Positions 4,754-7,018 of a DNA stretch of 7,018 bases are shown here, piece after piece. Every line of letters begins with the position of its first letter. The stretch's first letter is position 1. Source of the DNA: Rhodospirillales bacterium. Its GTDB lineage: Bacteria > Pseudomonadota > Alphaproteobacteria > Rhodospirillales > Defluviicoccaceae. The DNA is taken from positions 1-7,018 of the forward strand of contig JAHCKI010000122.1 of assembly GCA_026125865.1 (NCBI GenBank), in the 5' to 3' direction. The position numbers and the translations under genes were made by a program. The notes under the pieces were generated by a model that had not been told where the DNA came from, ran no database searches, and saw nothing but the letters and a program-made list of their open reading frames with translations.

Positions 4754-6477
4754 GCGGATCATTGCTGCGAAGCGGAAGCTTGAAGGACTTTCACGCGCTT
4801 GGCGCCGTCGGCAACCCGGTTCATAGCGCCGCGAGCCAACTACGCGCAGCCATGCGGCGGCAACTGGGCGAAGATGTCGCCAACATGTTCGCTATTCCCA
4901 AGCAAAACGAGCGCGGCGATACCATCGACTGGTACGCGCCCGTTGACGGCACCGTCGTGCCGTGGTCGGCGGCCACCCCGGAAGAGCGGGAAGAGGCCAA
5001 GGCCGCCCTCCTCACCGCCCGCGAGCGACTGGAAGAGAAAAGCCAGGACCTGCAAGCCGAAAGCGATACGGAGCGCCAGGTTTTCGGTAAACTCCTGGCG
5101 CAGGCGACCCGCATCCCCAGCGACGAGCATGTCTATCTGGTCAATGGCCAACCGGTGATGACGTTTTGGGGATTTACCGAACGCGGCGCCTCCACGGGCC
5201 AGGACATCATCGGTAATCTCGATACCGGAGGTGCCGCGGCAGCAGCTGTAGCAGCAGCGGCGGCGGCGGCGGCAACCGAAACGGTGGTCGTTGAGGAACA
5301 GCCCGTCATTGTCAAGGAACGCCGCCGCGGCTGGCCCTGGTGGTGGTGGCTGCTGCTCATTCCGCTGTTGCTTCTTCTGTTGGCGTTGTTGCTGTTCGGC
5401 CTGCAGGAGTGCGGCCACGACGTGCGCAAACTGCTTGGATTGGCCCCGGACGAACCACCGGCGATCGAAACGGTCGTCGAGGACCCCGCCAAAGAGCCCA
5501 GGGACGAAGTGACGGAAACCAAGACCGTCGATCAGGAACGGACCATTGATCGCGACACCGTCGTCGACCGCGATCGAGTCGTGGATCGCGACGCGGTGAT
5601 TGACCGGGATGTGGTGATCGATCGCGACGGCGTTGTCGATCGGGGAACGGCCGTGAACGAAAACGCTGTCGTCGATGGCGACACGGCCACCGAAGATGCG
5701 ACGGCGACGGATGGCGCCACTACGGAAGGCGAAAAACCCACCGAAGGCGACGTGCCCGCCGAAGGTGAAGAAAACGTAACGCCCCCCACTGATCCCGCGA
5801 CCGAGGAAACGCCACCAACGGAAGAGACTCCACCGGCAGAGGAGACGCCACCGGCGGAAGAGACGCCGCCAACAGAGGAACCGGTAACGCCCCCGGAGGA
5901 AACACCGCCGGCGGAGACACCGCCGACAGAGACACCAGAAGAGCAGCCGCAGGCGCCGACGGAAGGCGAAACCCCGCCACCGCCGGATATTTCACCGCCG
6001 CCGGGAACGGAAACGCCGCCACCACCGGACATATCACCGCCGCCGCAAGATCCGACATCCTCGCCACCCGATGGGTCAACATCGGCGCCGCCCTCGCCCA
6101 GCGAGCCGCTGCGGATACCGCCGGCGTCGTCCAATGCGGGCTCGACGAAATTCCTTGACGGCAGTTGGCGCTCGGTCACCGGACTGCAGGACGCCGACGG
6201 CAATCCGGTGCAACTGGAGTACGAGTTCAAGGACGGCAAGGGCACGGCCAATCTCAAGTACAGCCGCGGATCGAAACAGCAGACGTGCACCGCGCCGGTC
6301 GGCTCGTCGATGCAGAACGGCAAACTGGTCATTCAGGAAACCCAGGATTTCCGCTGTCCGGACGGAACGACGTTCCAGAGTTCGCGTGTTGAATGCTCGC
6401 CGGGCGAGCAGGGTCGCGCGAGTTGTCGTGGTATCAATAATGACGGCTCGAAGTACGGCGTTAAAATCGTAAAATAG
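4750..6477 (+). CDS. srfA: SrfA family protein (srfABC virulence-factor locus)
   Basis: The 575-aa protein matches what I know of the SrfA family at both ends. The N-terminus has LLRSGSLKDFHALG (5-18), FAIPKQNERGDTIDWYAP (47-64), VVPWSAAT (69-76) and HVYLVNGQPVMTFWG (127-141). After an Ala tract (162-175), RRRGWPWWWWLL (191-202) starts one membrane helix (about 195-218), N-inside. Outside follow a hexapeptide repeat zone (265-311), a Pro/Glu/Thr stalk (about 340-455) and a C-terminal domain (464-575) beginning FLDGSWRSV with four cysteines (C513, C536, C549, C559). All five cysteines of the protein come after the membrane helix. The ATG at 4750 fits the family start; GGGAG 13 bases upstream is rather distant. 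The name comes from the SsrB-regulated factors of Salmonella, not surfactin synthetase; the biochemical role is unknown. Confidence 0.9.
   Translation: MSGSLLRSGSLKDFHALGAVGNPVHSAASQLRAAMRRQLGEDVANMFAIPKQNERGDTIDWYAPVDGTVVPWSAATPEEREEAKAALLTARERLEEKSQDLQAESDTERQVFGKLLAQATRIPSDEHVYLVNGQPVMTFWGFTERGASTGQDIIGNLDTGGAAAAAVAAAAAAAATETVVVEEQPVIVKERRRGWPWWWWLLLIPLLLLLLALLLFGLQECGHDVRKLLGLAPDEPPAIETVVEDPAKEPRDEVTETKTVDQERTIDRDTVVDRDRVVDRDAVIDRDVVIDRDGVVDRGTAVNENAVVDGDTATEDATATDGATTEGEKPTEGDVPAEGEENVTPPTDPATEETPPTEETPPAEETPPAEETPPTEEPVTPPEETPPAETPPTETPEEQPQAPTEGETPPPPDISPPPGTETPPPPDISPPPQDPTSSPPDGSTSAPPSPSEPLRIPPASSNAGSTKFLDGSWRSVTGLQDADGNPVQLEYEFKDGKGTANLKYSRGSKQQTCTAPVGSSMQNGKLVIQETQDFRCPDGTTFQSSRVECSPGEQGRASCRGINNDGSKYGVKIVK
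5233..5274 (+). repeat. Alanine codon tract (GCN)14 within srfA
   Basis: Fourteen codons encode Ala except one Val (residues 162-175), including a run of GCG and GCA triplets. It lies between the N-terminal module and the membrane segment, on the cytoplasmic side. Near-identical triplets make in-frame length change by slippage plausible. Confidence 0.7.
5542..5682 (+). repeat. Degenerate 18-base repeat encoding VVDRDx hexapeptides in srfA
   Basis: About eight hexads cover residues 265-311: TIDRDT, VVDRDR, VVDRDA, VIDRDV, VIDRDG, VVDRGT, AVNENA, VVDGDT. The aliphatic and Asp positions recur strictly, with wide synonymous variation in the DNA, so the periodicity is kept at the protein level. 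The first aliphatic of each hexad followed by Asp, two variable residues and a small residue resembles the left-handed beta-helix hexapeptide motif in about five of eight units. Confidence 0.75.
5800..5943 (+). repeat. EETPP[T/A] repeats in the srfA stalk
   Basis: Residues 351-398 consist of repeated Glu-Glu-Thr-Pro-Pro-Thr/Ala units with small irregularities. The composition suggests an extended, negatively charged, disordered or polyproline-like spacer between membrane and outer domain. Codon use varies between units (ACG, ACT, ACA, ACC for Thr), so the array is not a recent expansion. Confidence 0.75.
5968..6045 (+). repeat. Two copies of ETPPPPDISPPP in the srfA stalk
   Basis: A 12-residue unit occurs at residues 407-418 and again at 421-432, separated by Gly-Thr. 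The DNA copies (5968-6003 and 6010-6045) differ at synonymous positions only. It extends the Pro-rich stalk just before the C-terminal domain. Confidence 0.75.
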
Positions 6478-6486
6478 GTCGAAACC

Positions 6487-6523
6487 AGGCGTCCGCGCCA
6501 AAGCGCTGCTTCTCGTGGCGCCT
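6487..6523 (+). promoter_or_regulatory. Hairpin just upstream of the srfB ribosome-binding site
   Basis: In the 63-base srfA-srfB gap, AGGCG (6487-6491) can pair with CGCCT (6519-6523), and GCGCCA (6495-6500) with TGGCGC (6516-6521). The two pairings share bases, so they compete. The hairpin ends three bases before AGGGA (6526-6530), the likely Shine-Dalgarno sequence of srfB, and could tune its translation relative to srfA. There is no T tract, so it is not an intrinsic terminator. Confidence 0.35.
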
Positions 6524-6540
6524 CCAGGGAATTGCTAGTG

Positions 6541-7018
6541 ATGTTGGGGGAACTCGTTAAATTTTCCGAACAAGCGACGCTGATCATGCGCAGCGGCGTT
6601 CAGTTCATGGACTTCGGACTGACCCTCGATCTGCGCAAGGCGCCGCCCGGCGAATTCAAGAAGCAGTCGAGCGGATGCTCGCTCGCCCGTCTCGAATATG
6701 ACGACCGTGCCGACAAATATGTGCATCCCGGCAATCCCTCCGTTTCCGTCTCCCCCACCAGGGACAGCGTTTCGGTGGATGAGTCGTTCAAGCTGCTGGA
6801 AGGGTGCTGGCTGCCGCTCCCCGTGCTGCGCGCCGGCCCGCAGCGGCAGTTCGCCGAGGGGCCCACGACCTGGGCGCGCGGCCGCGTCATCGCGATCCCC
6901 GAAGGCGAGGATCTGCAGCGGCATACCCACCGCCTGACGCTCGCTTTCGATACCAATGTTTTCGAATCGATGGATGACATGCACTATCTGGCGCCGACCC
7001 TGTCGGACGTGCAGACCG
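6541..7018 (+). CDS. srfB: SrfB family protein, N-terminal 159 residues (3' truncated by window)
   Basis: The frame stays open to the end of the window; SrfB proteins are about 1000 residues long, so most of the gene lies outside. Recognisable SrfB features are MRSGVQFMDFGLTL (16-29), then LLEGCWLPLPVLR near residue 93, followed by GPTTWARGRV and HTHRLTLAFDT. I recall the family as having an actin/Hsp70-like nucleotide-binding fold, and the early GVQFMDFG strand would suit the first phosphate loop; that assignment is from memory and not proven by this fragment. No signal peptide or membrane segment is seen, so the protein is probably cytoplasmic. AGGGA lies 10 bases before the ATG at 6541, and 7 before an in-frame GTG at 6538, which could be the true start. 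It follows srfA by 63 bases, so the two are likely cotranscribed. Confidence 0.9.
   Translation, partial: MLGELVKFSEQATLIMRSGVQFMDFGLTLDLRKAPPGEFKKQSSGCSLARLEYDDRADKYVHPGNPSVSVSPTRDSVSVDESFKLLEGCWLPLPVLRAGPQRQFAEGPTTWARGRVIAIPEGEDLQRHTHRLTLAFDTNVFESMDDMHYLAPTLSDVQT

Noticed and set aside
5542..6045. CRISPR-like repeat array
   Set aside because: Repeats are short, in frame, adjacent without spacers, and encode the SrfA stalk.
5532..6332. Minus-strand 266-aa Ser/Gly/Val-rich frame opposite srfA
   Set aside because: It is the complement of the srfA repeats, and its periodicity is fully explained by them.

Overview
The window is GC-rich proteobacterial DNA with tightly packed genes. Alphaproteobacteria are favoured because a 3-mercaptopyruvate sulfurtransferase gene overlaps a cystathionine beta-lyase gene, an arrangement I associate with that class. 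The other signals do not settle the class. The assignment is inference; no rRNA or other marker gene is present.

Left part (1-2148): a 5'-truncated sseA (active-site CGSGVTA loop) runs into metC (400 aa, PLP lysine K216) with a 23-base overlap, giving a small sulfur amino acid operon. Convergent to it lies a 172-aa PilZ-domain gene with both c-di-GMP motifs (RxxxR and NxSxxG). The stop codons of metC and the pilZ gene share one TTAA tetranucleotide.

Middle (2149-2692): a 544-base divergent intergenic region. It holds a cluster of strong GC hairpins, a short AT-rich patch, and a perfect TGTGA-N6-TCACA palindrome of the CRP/FNR type. I see no convincing gene in it.

Right part (2693-7018): a srf (SrfA/SrfB) locus. 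The first gene encodes a 593-aa membrane protein with a SrfA-like N-terminal module, a Trp-rich membrane anchor, a TolA-like charged coiled coil and a C-terminal VWA domain with an intact MIDAS. Next comes a 275-base gap with an inverted pair of GTAG-type REP palindromes and a 17-codon leader ORF whose stop overlaps the next start. SrfA (575 aa) follows, with the same N-terminal module and anchor but a long repetitive Asp/Arg then Pro/Glu stalk and a four-cysteine C-terminal domain. The start of SrfB (159 residues, open at the window end) comes last; SrfC would be expected beyond the window.

The VWA protein and SrfA appear to be paralogues that keep the same inner module and anchor but carry different outer domains. 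All cysteines in both proteins lie after the membrane segment, which fits an outer part in the oxidising periplasm. My working model is an envelope-anchored complex: two single-pass sensor or adhesion proteins pair inner modules in the cytoplasm with a SrfB (Hsp70/actin-like) partner and, probably, a SrfC GTPase. The family is known as a putative virulence factor set, but its mechanism is poorly described. This paralogue pair is the most interesting part of the window.
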